Shown: positions 25,634-34,469 of the stretch, piece after piece
How the letters are laid out: each line of letters opens with the position of its first letter
Numbering within the stretch: position 1 is the stretch's first letter
Source of the DNA: Taklimakanibacter sp050246735
Lineage (GTDB): Bacteria > Pseudomonadota > Alphaproteobacteria > Rhizobiales > Aestuariivirgaceae
DNA length: 64,000 nucleotides
Direction of reading: 5' to 3'
Assembly (NCBI GenBank): GCA_050246735.1
Contig: JBFWVM010000008.1
Location: forward strand, 176,821 to 240,820
The notes under the pieces: generated by a model
What the model was told of the DNA's origin: nothing
Databases searched by the model: none
Seen by the model: only the letters and a program-made list of their open reading frames with translations
Translations under genes and position numbers: made by a program

Positions 25634-26727
25634 AGAAATCCGCAAGCCCGCCGTTCCTGAGCCTCAGGAACGTGGTCAAGAGCTTCGGCGGCCACGCCGC
25701 CGTCAGGGGGGTCAGCTTCGACGCCGAGCCCTCGGAGCTCATCGTCTTCGTCGGACCTTCGGGCTGCGGCAAGTCCACCCTGCTCAGGGTGATCGCCGGG
25801 CTGGAGGAGGTCAGCGAGGGCACCGTCCTCATCGAGGGCCGCGACGTCACCCACATCGCGCCGGCGCAGCGCCAGGTCTCGATGGTGTTCCAGTCCTATG
25901 CGCTCTATCCGCACATGACGGTCTTCGACAACATGGCCTTCGGGCTGGAGATGATCGGCACGCCCAGGACGGAGATCGAGCGCCAGGTCCGCGAGACGGC
26001 GCGCATCCTGCAGATCGAGGCGCTGCTCGAGCGCAAGCCGCGCCAGCTTTCCGGCGGCCAGCGCCAGCGCGTCGCCATCGGGCGGGCCATCGTGCGCAAG
26101 CCGAAGCTCTTCCTCTTCGACGAGCCCCTGTCCAATCTCGACGCCGAGCTCAGGACGCAGATGCGCGTCGAGATCGCCAAGCTGCATCGCGATCTCGGCG
26201 TGACCATGGTCTATGTCACGCATGACCAGATCGAGGCCATGACGCTGGCCGACCGTATCGTCGTGCTGAGGGACGGGCGCGTGGAGCAGGTCGGCACGCC
26301 GACGGAGCTCTACGACAAGCCCGCCAATGTCTTCGTCGCAGGCTTCATCGGCTCGCCCAGGATGAATTTCCTGAAGGCCGGGATCGCGGCCCGGGACGGC
26401 GCGCGGATGACGCTCGCCGGCGCCGGGCTCCGCGAGGCCGGAACCGAGACCGTCCAGCCGGCGGCCTCCACGCTCAAGCCTGGCGACACGGTGACCCTCG
26501 GCATTCGCCCCTCCTCCCTGGCGCGGGACGAGGCGCATGGCATGATCGAGATGACGGTGGAGGTTACGGAAAATCTCGGCGACGAAACCCAGATCTACGG
26601 CAGGACCAGCGCCGGCGACTCCATCGTATGGCTGGCGCGCGGACGCCCGCGGGTGAAGGCCGGGGAGACGGTCCGCCTCGCCGCCGGCAGGATCTATCTG
26701 TTCGATGAGGCCGGCAAGGCGCTTTGA
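25630..26727 (+). CDS. carbohydrate ABC transporter ATP-binding protein (MalK/UgpC type)
   Basis: 365 residues. Walker A GPSGCGKST, Q-loop MVFQSYALYPHMTV, signature LSGGQRQRVAIGRAI, Walker B LFLFDEPLSNLD, and a C-terminal TOBE-like regulatory domain from about residue 240. It completes the importer that starts at 20947. Its 3' end overlaps the convergent LysR gene by 34 bp. Confidence 0.93.
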   Translation: MKKSASPPFLSLRNVVKSFGGHAAVRGVSFDAEPSELIVFVGPSGCGKSTLLRVIAGLEEVSEGTVLIEGRDVTHIAPAQRQVSMVFQSYALYPHMTVFDNMAFGLEMIGTPRTEIERQVRETARILQIEALLERKPRQLSGGQRQRVAIGRAIVRKPKLFLFDEPLSNLDAELRTQMRVEIAKLHRDLGVTMVYVTHDQIEAMTLADRIVVLRDGRVEQVGTPTELYDKPANVFVAGFIGSPRMNFLKAGIAARDGARMTLAGAGLREAGTETVQPAASTLKPGDTVTLGIRPSSLARDEAHGMIEMTVEVTENLGDETQIYGRTSAGDSIVWLARGRPRVKAGETVRLAAGRIYLFDEAGKAL

Positions 26728-27635
26728 CGGCCGGGACCGGCAAGTTCCTTCGCCTCCGACAGCCGCGCCAGCAGGCGCCGCACCAGCGGGTTCTCCGCCG
26801 CACTCCTCTGGCTCACCGCATAGAAGATGGAATCGTAGCTCAGGCTCGTGTCGCACAGGCGGCGCAATTCGCCGCGCGCCACCCAGGCCGCGGCATAGTG
26901 GGCCGGCAGATAGCCGATGAAGCCCCCCGACAATATGAGGATGAGCTGCGCCTCCATCATCTCGACCGTCGCGTCGGCCTGGCGATGGCCGAGACGCTTC
27001 AGGTCCTGGCTGTGCAGATAGCCGCGCGCCACGATGGCATGACGCGGCAGATGGCGCTCGACGGCCGCATCGTCCTTGCCGAACAGGGGATGGCTCCTGG
27101 CGCAATAGAGCGACTGGCGCTCGGCCGAGAGCGCCAGATAGGCGAGCTCGGAGCGCTTGGTGAGGCTCGGCACGATGATGATGTCGCGGGCACCCGAGAC
27201 CAGCTGCGCCTCGAGCTCCTCCGGCCCCGCCACCATGAAGTCGATCAGTATGGCGGGCGCGCTGCGGCGGAACTCCCCCAGGATCCTCGCCAGGCCGATC
27301 CCGTCATTGGTCGACAGCGCATCGACGGCGCCGAGCTTCACGACGCGCTTCAGGTTGAGAGACACGCTGCCGGCATTGGTGCAGAAGCGGTCGACCGCCT
27401 CGAACAGGTCGTGCGAGGCGTCATAGACGCTGCGGCCGGCCTCGGTGAGCGCGAAGCCGGCCCGGCCGCGCCGGCACAGGCGCACGCCGAGCCGGGCCTC
27501 GAGCTCGGCGAGGCTGGTCGAGATGCGCGACTGGCTGAGATTGAGGACGAGCTGCGCGCCGGCCAGGCCCTGCGCCTCCACGATCACGCGAAAGATGCGG
27601 ATGAGCCTCAGATCGATGTCGAGGAGCTGGCGCAT
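26694..27635 (-). CDS. LysR-family transcriptional regulator
   Basis: 313 residues. N-terminal winged HTH (VEAQGLAGAQLVLNLSQSRISTSLAELEARLGVRL) and a substrate-binding domain (VKLGAVDALSTND). It is transcribed away from the taurine/nitrate-type importer at 27802, the usual arrangement for a LysR activator of its neighbour. Nested inverted repeats in the shared intergenic region are probable binding sites. Confidence 0.9.
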   Translation of the reverse strand: MRQLLDIDLRLIRIFRVIVEAQGLAGAQLVLNLSQSRISTSLAELEARLGVRLCRRGRAGFALTEAGRSVYDASHDLFEAVDRFCTNAGSVSLNLKRVVKLGAVDALSTNDGIGLARILGEFRRSAPAILIDFMVAGPEELEAQLVSGARDIIIVPSLTKRSELAYLALSAERQSLYCARSHPLFGKDDAAVERHLPRHAIVARGYLHSQDLKRLGHRQADATVEMMEAQLILILSGGFIGYLPAHYAAAWVARGELRRLCDTSLSYDSIFYAVSQRSAAENPLVRRLLARLSEAKELAGPGRQSALPASSNR

Positions 27636-27659
27636 CGTTACTTCCGTTTTCCGAATGTA

Positions 27660-27710
27660 ATCATCTTATCTTGCCTCTTTTCCGATTGTTTCGGAAGCCC
27701 ATAAGATGAT
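27660..27710. promoter_or_regulatory. nested inverted repeats in LysR-ABC intergenic region
   Basis: Outer arms ATCATCTTAT (27660-27669) and ATAAGATGAT (27701-27710) are perfect complements. Between them lies TTCCGATTGTTTCGGAA (27680-27696), with perfect 6-bp arms. The 51-bp array sits between divergent start codons, where a LysR tetramer would bind. Confidence 0.6.
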
Positions 27711-27801
27711 GCCCAGGAGAGGGCGGCCGTCCGGACGTCGGCCCCCCTCACGGGTCGTGAAACCAGGCGCGCACAGACCGCGCCGGACAGGGAGGAAGAC
27801 A

Positions 27802-28815
27802 ATGCCGAAGATGTTCAAGACGCTGTTGATGTGCCTGGCGGGCGCCGTGACGGCCGCGATGCTGGCCGGCAGCCAGGCGCAGGCCGAGGTCGGCAATCCG
27901 AACAAGGTCACCTGCATGTATCCGGTCTGGGTGGGCTTCGGGCCCGTCCATCTCGCCAACGAGCTCGGCTACTTCAAGGAGGAGGGCATCGAGGTCGAGG
28001 AAATCCTCGACGACGACATGCCCAACGCGGTCGCGGCCATGGAGCGCGGCGACATCGACTGCTATCTGCGCACCGTCGGCGAATATCAGGGCCTCGGCCG
28101 CCGCAAGGAGACCCAGGGCATCATCATCGGCACGATCGACCTGTCGACCGGCGGCGACGGCTGGGCCGCCGATCAGTCGATCAAGTCGGTCTGCGACCTC
28201 AAGGGCAAGACCATCGCGGTCGAGCCCAACCTGCCGGCGCGCCTGATCATGCAGATGGCACTCAAGAAGGAATGCAACCTCTCGATCAAGGACACGACCC
28301 TCGCCGACATCGCGGCCGCCGACGCCATCGGCATCTTCAGCGATCCCAAGGTGGCGGCGGTCGGCACCTACGAGCCGGTGCTGAGCCAGGTCGTCACCGC
28401 GCACAAGGAACGCGGCGCCCATATCCTCGTCTCGTCGAAGGACCAGAAGGACCTGATCCTCGACATCATCATGGCGCATACGGGCGAGCTCAAGGCCAAT
28501 CCCGACAAGTACGTGAAGTTCCTGCGCGCCGTCTATCGCGCCGTCGACTACTTCAACAGCAACCAGGAAGCGGCCATACCGATCATCGCCAAGCATTTCT
28601 CGATCACCGCCGACGACTTCAAGGCGACGCTGCCGAATTTCCGCTACACGCCGCTCGCCGAGGCCAAGGACTTCATCGGCACGGCCGACAAGGAAGGCCG
28701 CATCTATCCGATCTTCGAGGAGACGATGGCTCTCAATCTCGAATTCGGCTCCTCTGACGTGAAGCTGATCCCGCAGGACCATATCGACCGGTCGATCATC
28801 AACAAGCTGCAGTAG
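27802..28815 (+). CDS. ABC transporter substrate-binding protein, NMT1/TauA-like
   Basis: 337 residues from ATG 27802 after ggaggaag. The signal peptide ends near SQAQAEV. The mature part (MYPVWVGFGPVHLANELGYF, EEGIEVEEILDDD) is of the nitrate/sulfonate/thiamine-precursor class. Ligand unknown; downstream amidino- and amide-hydrolysing enzymes suggest a nitrogen compound. Confidence 0.85.
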   Translation: MPKMFKTLLMCLAGAVTAAMLAGSQAQAEVGNPNKVTCMYPVWVGFGPVHLANELGYFKEEGIEVEEILDDDMPNAVAAMERGDIDCYLRTVGEYQGLGRRKETQGIIIGTIDLSTGGDGWAADQSIKSVCDLKGKTIAVEPNLPARLIMQMALKKECNLSIKDTTLADIAAADAIGIFSDPKVAAVGTYEPVLSQVVTAHKERGAHILVSSKDQKDLILDIIMAHTGELKANPDKYVKFLRAVYRAVDYFNSNQEAAIPIIAKHFSITADDFKATLPNFRYTPLAEAKDFIGTADKEGRIYPIFEETMALNLEFGSSDVKLIPQDHIDRSIINKLQ

Positions 28816-28848
28816 CCCCGGGCATGGCCCGTCGCCGCACAGCCTTCG

Positions 28849-29736
28849 ATGAGTGCGAATACCGGCATGGCCATGGCGCGTCCTGAGGACCAGGCGAAGG
28901 CGGGTGAAAGGCCCGCCTCGTCGCCTGGACCTGCGCGGAGACACGGGGCATCCTGGCGGGAGCTCTTCACCTTCCGCGCCGCGCCCCAGCCCCGGCTCGA
29001 GCTGTGGCTCGGCATCGGCGCCTTCGTCCTTGTCCTCGTCCTCTGGTCGGCGGTGGCGGAACTGGGCCTCGTCCATCCGCAGTTCCTGCCCTCGCCGCGC
29101 GCCGTGATCGCCTCGTGGTACCGTCTCTTCACCGAGGTCGGATATGTCGGCGACATCGGCATCAGCATCGGGCGCGTCTGGGCCGCCTTCCTCGCCTCCG
29201 CCGTCATCGCCATACCGCTCGGCATATTGATGAGCGGCTATCGCGTCGTCACCGCGGTGACCGAGCCGCTGATCGACTTCATCCGCTATCTGCCGGTGCC
29301 GGCCCTGGTGCCGCTCACCCTCATCTGGCTCGGCATCGGGGAAGGCTCCAAGATCATGCTGCTGTGGATCGGCACGTTCTTCCAGCTCATCCTGCTCATC
29401 GCCGACGACGCGAGGCGGGTGCCCAAGGAGTTCATCGAGACCGGGCGCACGCTCGGCGCCTCCGATTCCGCCCTGATGAAGGACGTGCTCCTGCGGGCGA
29501 TGCTGCCCAACATGGTCGACAGCCTGCGCATCACGCTTGGCTGGTGCTGGACCTATCTGATCGTCGCCGAGATCGTCGCCTCGAGCTCCGGCATCGGCTA
29601 CGAATTGTGGACGGCGCGGCGCTACGGCAAGACGCCCGAGGTCTTCGCCGGCATCCTCACCATCGGCATCATCGGGCTCGCCACCGACCAGGCGATCCGC
29701 GCCCTGCACCGCCGCTGGTTCCGGTATCTGCAATGA
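28849..29736 (+). CDS. ABC transporter permease, SsuC/TauC-like
   Basis: 295 residues with a long cytoplasmic N-terminus and about six membrane segments. EAA-type loop PKEFIETGRTLGASDSALMKDV. Four-bp overlap (ATGA) with the ATPase gene. Confidence 0.9.
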   Translation: MSANTGMAMARPEDQAKAGERPASSPGPARRHGASWRELFTFRAAPQPRLELWLGIGAFVLVLVLWSAVAELGLVHPQFLPSPRAVIASWYRLFTEVGYVGDIGISIGRVWAAFLASAVIAIPLGILMSGYRVVTAVTEPLIDFIRYLPVPALVPLTLIWLGIGEGSKIMLLWIGTFFQLILLIADDARRVPKEFIETGRTLGASDSALMKDVLLRAMLPNMVDSLRITLGWCWTYLIVAEIVASSSGIGYELWTARRYGKTPEVFAGILTIGIIGLATDQAIRALHRRWFRYLQ

Positions 29737-30545
29737 GCGCGCCGATGCCCCGGGACAGCTTCATCAGCATCAGCGACGTCGCCAAGGAATTCGCGACGCC
29801 GGACGGCGGCACGATACGGGTGGTCGAGCCGCTGTCGATCGCCATCGAGGAGGGCGAGTTCGTCGTCTTCGTCGGGCCCTCGGGCTGCGGCAAGACGACG
29901 GTGATGCGCATGGTCGGCGGGCTCGAGACGCCGAGCTCGGGCGAGATCCGCCTCGCGGATAAGCGCGTCGAGGGCCCGAGCCGCGACAAGGGCATGGTGT
30001 TCCAGTCCTATTCGTCATTCCCCTGGCTCACCGTGCTCGGCAATATCCGCTTCGGGCTCAGATATCGCGACGACGTCGCGGCGCCGGAGAAGGAGCGGAT
30101 CGCCCGGCATTATCTCGACCTCGTCGGCCTGACCCCTTTCGCCGACTACACGATCAACCGCATATCGGGCGGCATGCGCCAGCGCGTGGCGATCGCCCGC
30201 ACGCTGGCCGCCAACCCGCTGGTGCTGCTGATGGACGAGCCCTTCGGCGCCCTCGACGCGCTGAGCCGCGAGCGCCTGCAGATCCAGCTCATGGATCTGC
30301 GCCGCGCCGAGCGCAAGACCGTCATCTTCGTCACCCATGACGTCGACGAAGCGGTGCTGCTCGCCGACCGCATCATCGTCTTCTCGGCCCGGCCGGCGCG
30401 CGTCCTCGCCGACATGCCGGTCAGCGCCACGCTGCCCGAGAAACGCGGCCTCGACATCCTCGACATGCCGGAATTCCGCAAGATCCGCCGCGACGTGCTG
30501 GCGCTGATCCGCGATCAGGAAAAAGAACTGGAGGCGGCAGGATAA
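29733..30545 (+). CDS. ABC transporter ATP-binding protein, SsuB/TauB-like
   Basis: 270 residues from ATG 29733. Walker A GPSGCGKTT, Q-loop MVFQSYSSFPWL, signature ISGGMRQRVAIAR, Walker B VLLMDEPFGALD, switch His in IFVTHDVDEA. The stop codon shares one base with the start of the next gene. Confidence 0.93.
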   Translation: MSAPMPRDSFISISDVAKEFATPDGGTIRVVEPLSIAIEEGEFVVFVGPSGCGKTTVMRMVGGLETPSSGEIRLADKRVEGPSRDKGMVFQSYSSFPWLTVLGNIRFGLRYRDDVAAPEKERIARHYLDLVGLTPFADYTINRISGGMRQRVAIARTLAANPLVLLMDEPFGALDALSRERLQIQLMDLRRAERKTVIFVTHDVDEAVLLADRIIVFSARPARVLADMPVSATLPEKRGLDILDMPEFRKIRRDVLALIRDQEKELEAAG

Positions 30546-31321
30546 TGGGAGCATTCGACTTCACGGCAAAGCGCGTCCTGGTCACGGGCGCGAGCCACGG
30601 CATAGGCTATGCGGTGGCGGAAGGCTTCGCGCGCGCCGGCGCCGAGGTGGCGATCCTGTCGAGCACGACCGATATCGAAAAGGCGGCGGCGAAGCTCTCC
30701 GCAGAGACCGGCGGAAAAGTGATGGGCCTCGTCTGCGACATCACCGAGCGCGCCGAGGTGCGCCGGGCGGTGGGCGGGCTCGGCGCCCTCGACGTGCTGG
30801 TCAACAATGCCGGGCTCGAGCGGCTGACGCCCATGCATGAGGAGGGCGAGGAGGTCGAGCGGCTCTTCGCGCGCATCATCGAGATCAATCTCGTCGGCAC
30901 CTATTACGTGACGCGCGAGGCGCTGAAGAAGATGCCGGGAGGCTCGAACATCATCATCACCGCCTCGGTCTGGGCGAAGAGCGCCGCCGCCGACTTCGCC
31001 GCCTATGTGACGTCCAAGCACGGCAATCTGGGCTTCATGCGCGTTCTCGCCAGGGAGCTCGGTCCGCGCAATATCAGGGTCAACGCGGTCTGCCCGGGCT
31101 GGGTCAGGACGCGGGCCGCCATGCGCTCGCTCACCGAGACCTCGGCCCGCGCACGGATCGGCGAGGACGAGATGCTCGCCCAGATCCTGGCCGGCCAGGC
31201 CCTGCCCGGCCTCATGGAGCCCGAAGACGTGGCCAATCTCTACCTGTTCCTCGCGTCCGACCTCGCCCGCAACATCACCGGCCAGGCGGTCAATGTCGAT
31301 CGCGGCGAGGTGATGGCATGA
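30545..31321 (+). CDS. SDR-family oxidoreductase
   Basis: 258 residues: VTGASHGIGYAVAEG, NNAGLE, Ser in ITASVWAKS and YVTSKHG (Tyr/Lys). Translationally linked to both neighbours. Substrate unknown; presumably a hydroxyl or carbonyl intermediate of the imported compound. Confidence 0.85.
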   Translation: MGAFDFTAKRVLVTGASHGIGYAVAEGFARAGAEVAILSSTTDIEKAAAKLSAETGGKVMGLVCDITERAEVRRAVGGLGALDVLVNNAGLERLTPMHEEGEEVERLFARIIEINLVGTYYVTREALKKMPGGSNIIITASVWAKSAAADFAAYVTSKHGNLGFMRVLARELGPRNIRVNAVCPGWVRTRAAMRSLTETSARARIGEDEMLAQILAGQALPGLMEPEDVANLYLFLASDLARNITGQAVNVDRGEVMA

Positions 31322-32055
31322 CCGGCACGCTCGCGGGCAGGCGCGCGGTCGTCACCGGCGGCGCCAGCGGCATCGGGCTGGCGATCGCCGCCGCTTTCGC
31401 CGCCGAAGGCGCGCATGTCACCATCGCCGATCGCGCCGGAGACGAGAGGCTTGCGCGCGCCGCGGAGCAGGCCGGGGCCCGGGCGGTGCGCGTCGACGTC
31501 GCGCAGGAAGCCGAGGTCGAGAAGCTGTTCGCGGACGTGGCGCGGCAGGGCGGCGTCGACGTCGTGGTCAATTGCGCCGGCATATTGATCGAGAAGCCCC
31601 TGCTGGCGACGACCGCGGAGGACTTCGACCGGCTGATGGGGGTCAATCTCAAGGGCGTGTTCCTGACGGGCCGCGAGGCGATCCGCCTGATGGTGGCGCA
31701 GGGACGCGGCGGGCGGGTGATCAACATCGCCTCCGAGCTCGCCTATCTCGGACGCGAGAACTGCTCGATCTACTGCGCCTCGAAGGGCGGCGTCCTCTCG
31801 CTGACGCGCGCCTGGGCGCGCGAATTCGCCCCGCATGTACTGGTCAACACCATAGCGCCGGGCCCCATCGACACGCCGATGCTGGGCATCGAATCGACGT
31901 CGCCGGAGACGCTCGCCAAGGAATCGCAGAATCCCATGGGCCGCATCGGCAGGCCCGAGGAGATCGCCGCGGCGGCGGTCTTCCTCGCCGGGCCCGGCGC
32001 CAGCTTCATGACCGGCCAATGCGTCAGCCCGAATGGCGGCGCAGCGATGTTCTGA
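31318..32055 (+). CDS. SDR-family oxidoreductase
   Basis: 245 residues: VTGGASGIGLAIAAA, VNCAGI (Cys replaces the second Asn of the usual NNAG), INIASELAYLGRENCSIY with YCASKGG catalytic pair. The second SDR of the operon is only distantly related to the first, so two oxidation or reduction steps are likely. Confidence 0.85.
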   Translation: MTGTLAGRRAVVTGGASGIGLAIAAAFAAEGAHVTIADRAGDERLARAAEQAGARAVRVDVAQEAEVEKLFADVARQGGVDVVVNCAGILIEKPLLATTAEDFDRLMGVNLKGVFLTGREAIRLMVAQGRGGRVINIASELAYLGRENCSIYCASKGGVLSLTRAWAREFAPHVLVNTIAPGPIDTPMLGIESTSPETLAKESQNPMGRIGRPEEIAAAAVFLAGPGASFMTGQCVSPNGGAAMF

Positions 32056-32104
32056 CGTCCCCCCTGTCGCCGAAGGGTGCCGTCGCCAGAAAACGGAGTC
32101 AGAG

Positions 32105-33061
32105 ATGAACAAGAAATCCAGCAATGCCGACTTCCAGCCGCTCGATTCGGGTCTCGTGCCGCGTTTCGCGGGCTTTCCGACCTTCATGCGCCTTCCGGTC
32201 GCCGAGCCCGACCAGGTCGACGTCGCCCTCGTCGGCGTGCCCTTCGACGGCGGCACCACCAACCGCACCGGCGCCCGCCACGGGCCGCGCGAGATCCGCA
32301 GCCAGTCGAGCCTGGTGCGCCGTGTCCATCACGTCACCGGCCTGTCGCCCTTCGACCGGGTCAAATGCGGCGATTGCGGCGACGCGCCGGTCAACCCGCT
32401 CGACCTCATGGCGAGCCTCGCCGGCATCCAGGACTTCTTCGCCCGGATCCATAAAGCGCGCGCGCGGCCCTTGACGGCGGGCGGCGATCATCTCGTCACC
32501 TTGCCGGTCCTGCGCGCGCTGGCGGCGCAGGGGCCGGTCGGGCTCATCCATTTCGACGCCCATTCCGACACCTATGACAGCTTCTTCGGCAACCGCTACA
32601 ATCACGGAACGCCCTTCCGCCGCGCCATCGAGGAAGGCCTGCTCGATCCCAAGCGCATGATCCAGATCGGCATCAGGGGCGCCATCTCCGATGCCTCGAA
32701 CTACGACTTCGCCCGCGAGCAGGGCGTGCGCATCGTCTTCATCGAGGAATTCGCCGAGCGCGGCCCGAAAGCGGTCATGGCGGAAGCGCGCCAGCTCGTC
32801 GGCGACCGGCCGACCTATGTCTCCTTCGACATCGACGCGCTCGATCCCTCGATCGCGCCCGGCACCGGCACGCCCGAGATCGGCGGCATCACCACCCGCG
32901 AGGCCCAGATGCTGGTGCGCCTGCTCGACGGCGTCGACATCATCGGCGCCGATCTCGTCGAAGTCTCGCCGCCGCTCGATCCGACCGGCGCCACGGCGCT
33001 CGCCGGCGCCACGATGATGTTCGAATTGCTCTGCGTCATGGCGAGCGCCCGGCCCCGCTGA
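32105..33061 (+). CDS. ureohydrolase (agmatinase / guanidinobutyrase-like)
   Basis: 318 residues from ATG 32105. Binuclear manganese motifs are complete: GGDHLVTLP, HFDAHSDTYDS and SFDIDALDPS. Such enzymes hydrolyse a guanidino group to urea plus an amine. Agmatine, 4-guanidinobutyrate or 3-guanidinopropionate are all possible. The importer upstream may bring in the guanidino compound. Confidence 0.88.
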   Translation: MNKKSSNADFQPLDSGLVPRFAGFPTFMRLPVAEPDQVDVALVGVPFDGGTTNRTGARHGPREIRSQSSLVRRVHHVTGLSPFDRVKCGDCGDAPVNPLDLMASLAGIQDFFARIHKARARPLTAGGDHLVTLPVLRALAAQGPVGLIHFDAHSDTYDSFFGNRYNHGTPFRRAIEEGLLDPKRMIQIGIRGAISDASNYDFAREQGVRIVFIEEFAERGPKAVMAEARQLVGDRPTYVSFDIDALDPSIAPGTGTPEIGGITTREAQMLVRLLDGVDIIGADLVEVSPPLDPTGATALAGATMMFELLCVMASARPR

Positions 33062-33146
33062 TCCCCTTGCCGATATGCCACGATTGCCGGCCTCGACGAT
33101 CGGCGCTTTATTGGGTGCCGGCGAGACGGTGAAGGAGGAGGAGCGG

Positions 33147-34469
33147 ATGGCGAGCCTGGAGAGACGCGCATGGGTCGACTGCGACGTGGAGGACTATATC
33201 GGCGATCTGGCGCGCTGGACCCGAAATGAACCGGCGGACGCCATCGCCGATCGCATCGCCGGCCTCGCGGCGGAGAACAGGCGCATCCATGAGCGCCAGT
33301 GCGTCAATCTCAATCCCGCCACCAACACGATGAACCCGAAAGCCGAGGCGCTCCTCGCCCAGGGGCTCGGCTCGCGCCCGTCGCTCGGCTATCCGTCCCG
33401 CAAATACGAGATGGGCCTCGAAGCCATCGAGAAGATCGAGGTCATCGCCGCTTCGCTGGCGGCCGAGATCTTCAAGGCGCGTTTCGCTGAGATCAGGGTC
33501 GGCTCCGGCGCGCTCGCCAATCTCTACGCCTTCATGGCGACGGCGAGGCCGGGCGACGCCGTCATCGTGCCGCCGGCCGCGATCGGCGGCCATGTGACCC
33601 ATCACGGCGCCGGGGCGGCCGGCCTCTACGGCCTGCATATCCACGAAGCCCCCGTCGATGCGGCGACCTATGCGATCGACGTCGAGAGGCTCAGGACCAT
33701 GGCGCGGGACGTCAGGCCCAGGCTCATCACCCTGGGCGGCAGCCTCAATCTCTTTCCCTGGGACGTCAGGGCGGTGCGCGCGATCGCCGACGAGGCGGGC
33801 GCCCACATATTGTTCGACGCGGCGCATCTGTGCGGCATGATCGCCGGCGGAGCGTGGCCCAATCCGCTCGCCGAGGGCGCCGACCTCATGACCATGAGCA
33901 CCTACAAGAGCCTCGGCGGTCCCGCCGGCGGGCTGGTGCTGACCAATAATGCGAAGCTCGCCGAGCGGCTCGACCATATCGCCTTTCCCGGCCTCACCGC
34001 GAATTTCGACGTGGCGAAGTCGGCGGCGCTCGCGGTGACGCTTCTCGACTGGCGCGAATTCGGCCCCGCCTATGCGCAAGCGATGGCCGCCACCGCGCAG
34101 GCCCTGGCCCGGGCCCTGGACGAGCGCGGCGTTCCGGTGTTCGGCACGCGCGACGGCTTCACCCTCTCGCATCAGTTCGCCGTCAGGGCGCAAGCCTATG
34201 GCGGCGGCCAGACCATGGCGGCGAAGCTGCGCGAGGCGAATATCCTCGCCTGCGGCATCGGCCTGCCGGAGGCGGCGGTCGCGGGCGACATGAACGGCCT
34301 GCGTCTCGGAACGCCGGAGATCGTGCGCTGGGGCATGGGCCCCGACCACATGCCTGAACTCGCGCAACTCATCGCCGAGGCGCTCGCGGCCAACGATCCC
34401 GCCTCTCTGAGCGAGCGCGTCAGCCGGTTCCGCCAGCGCTTCGACAGGCTTGCCTTCGTGCGCGGCTAG
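33147..34469 (+). CDS. serine-hydroxymethyltransferase-like PLP enzyme
   Basis: 440 residues from ATG 33147 with an excellent ggaggaggag site. SHMT-like landmarks: NLNPATNTMNPKAEALLAQG, GSGALANLYAF (PLP phosphate), ILFDAAHLCGMIAGG (PLP-binding Asp/His), and MSTYKSLGGPAGG with candidate PLP lysine K254; canonical SHMT has THKTLRGPRGG here. It is probably a specialised member (2-methylserine HMT, threonine-aldolase-like or similar), not the housekeeping glyA. Confidence 0.75.
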   Translation: MASLERRAWVDCDVEDYIGDLARWTRNEPADAIADRIAGLAAENRRIHERQCVNLNPATNTMNPKAEALLAQGLGSRPSLGYPSRKYEMGLEAIEKIEVIAASLAAEIFKARFAEIRVGSGALANLYAFMATARPGDAVIVPPAAIGGHVTHHGAGAAGLYGLHIHEAPVDAATYAIDVERLRTMARDVRPRLITLGGSLNLFPWDVRAVRAIADEAGAHILFDAAHLCGMIAGGAWPNPLAEGADLMTMSTYKSLGGPAGGLVLTNNAKLAERLDHIAFPGLTANFDVAKSAALAVTLLDWREFGPAYAQAMAATAQALARALDERGVPVFGTRDGFTLSHQFAVRAQAYGGGQTMAAKLREANILACGIGLPEAAVAGDMNGLRLGTPEIVRWGMGPDHMPELAQLIAEALAANDPASLSERVSRFRQRFDRLAFVRG

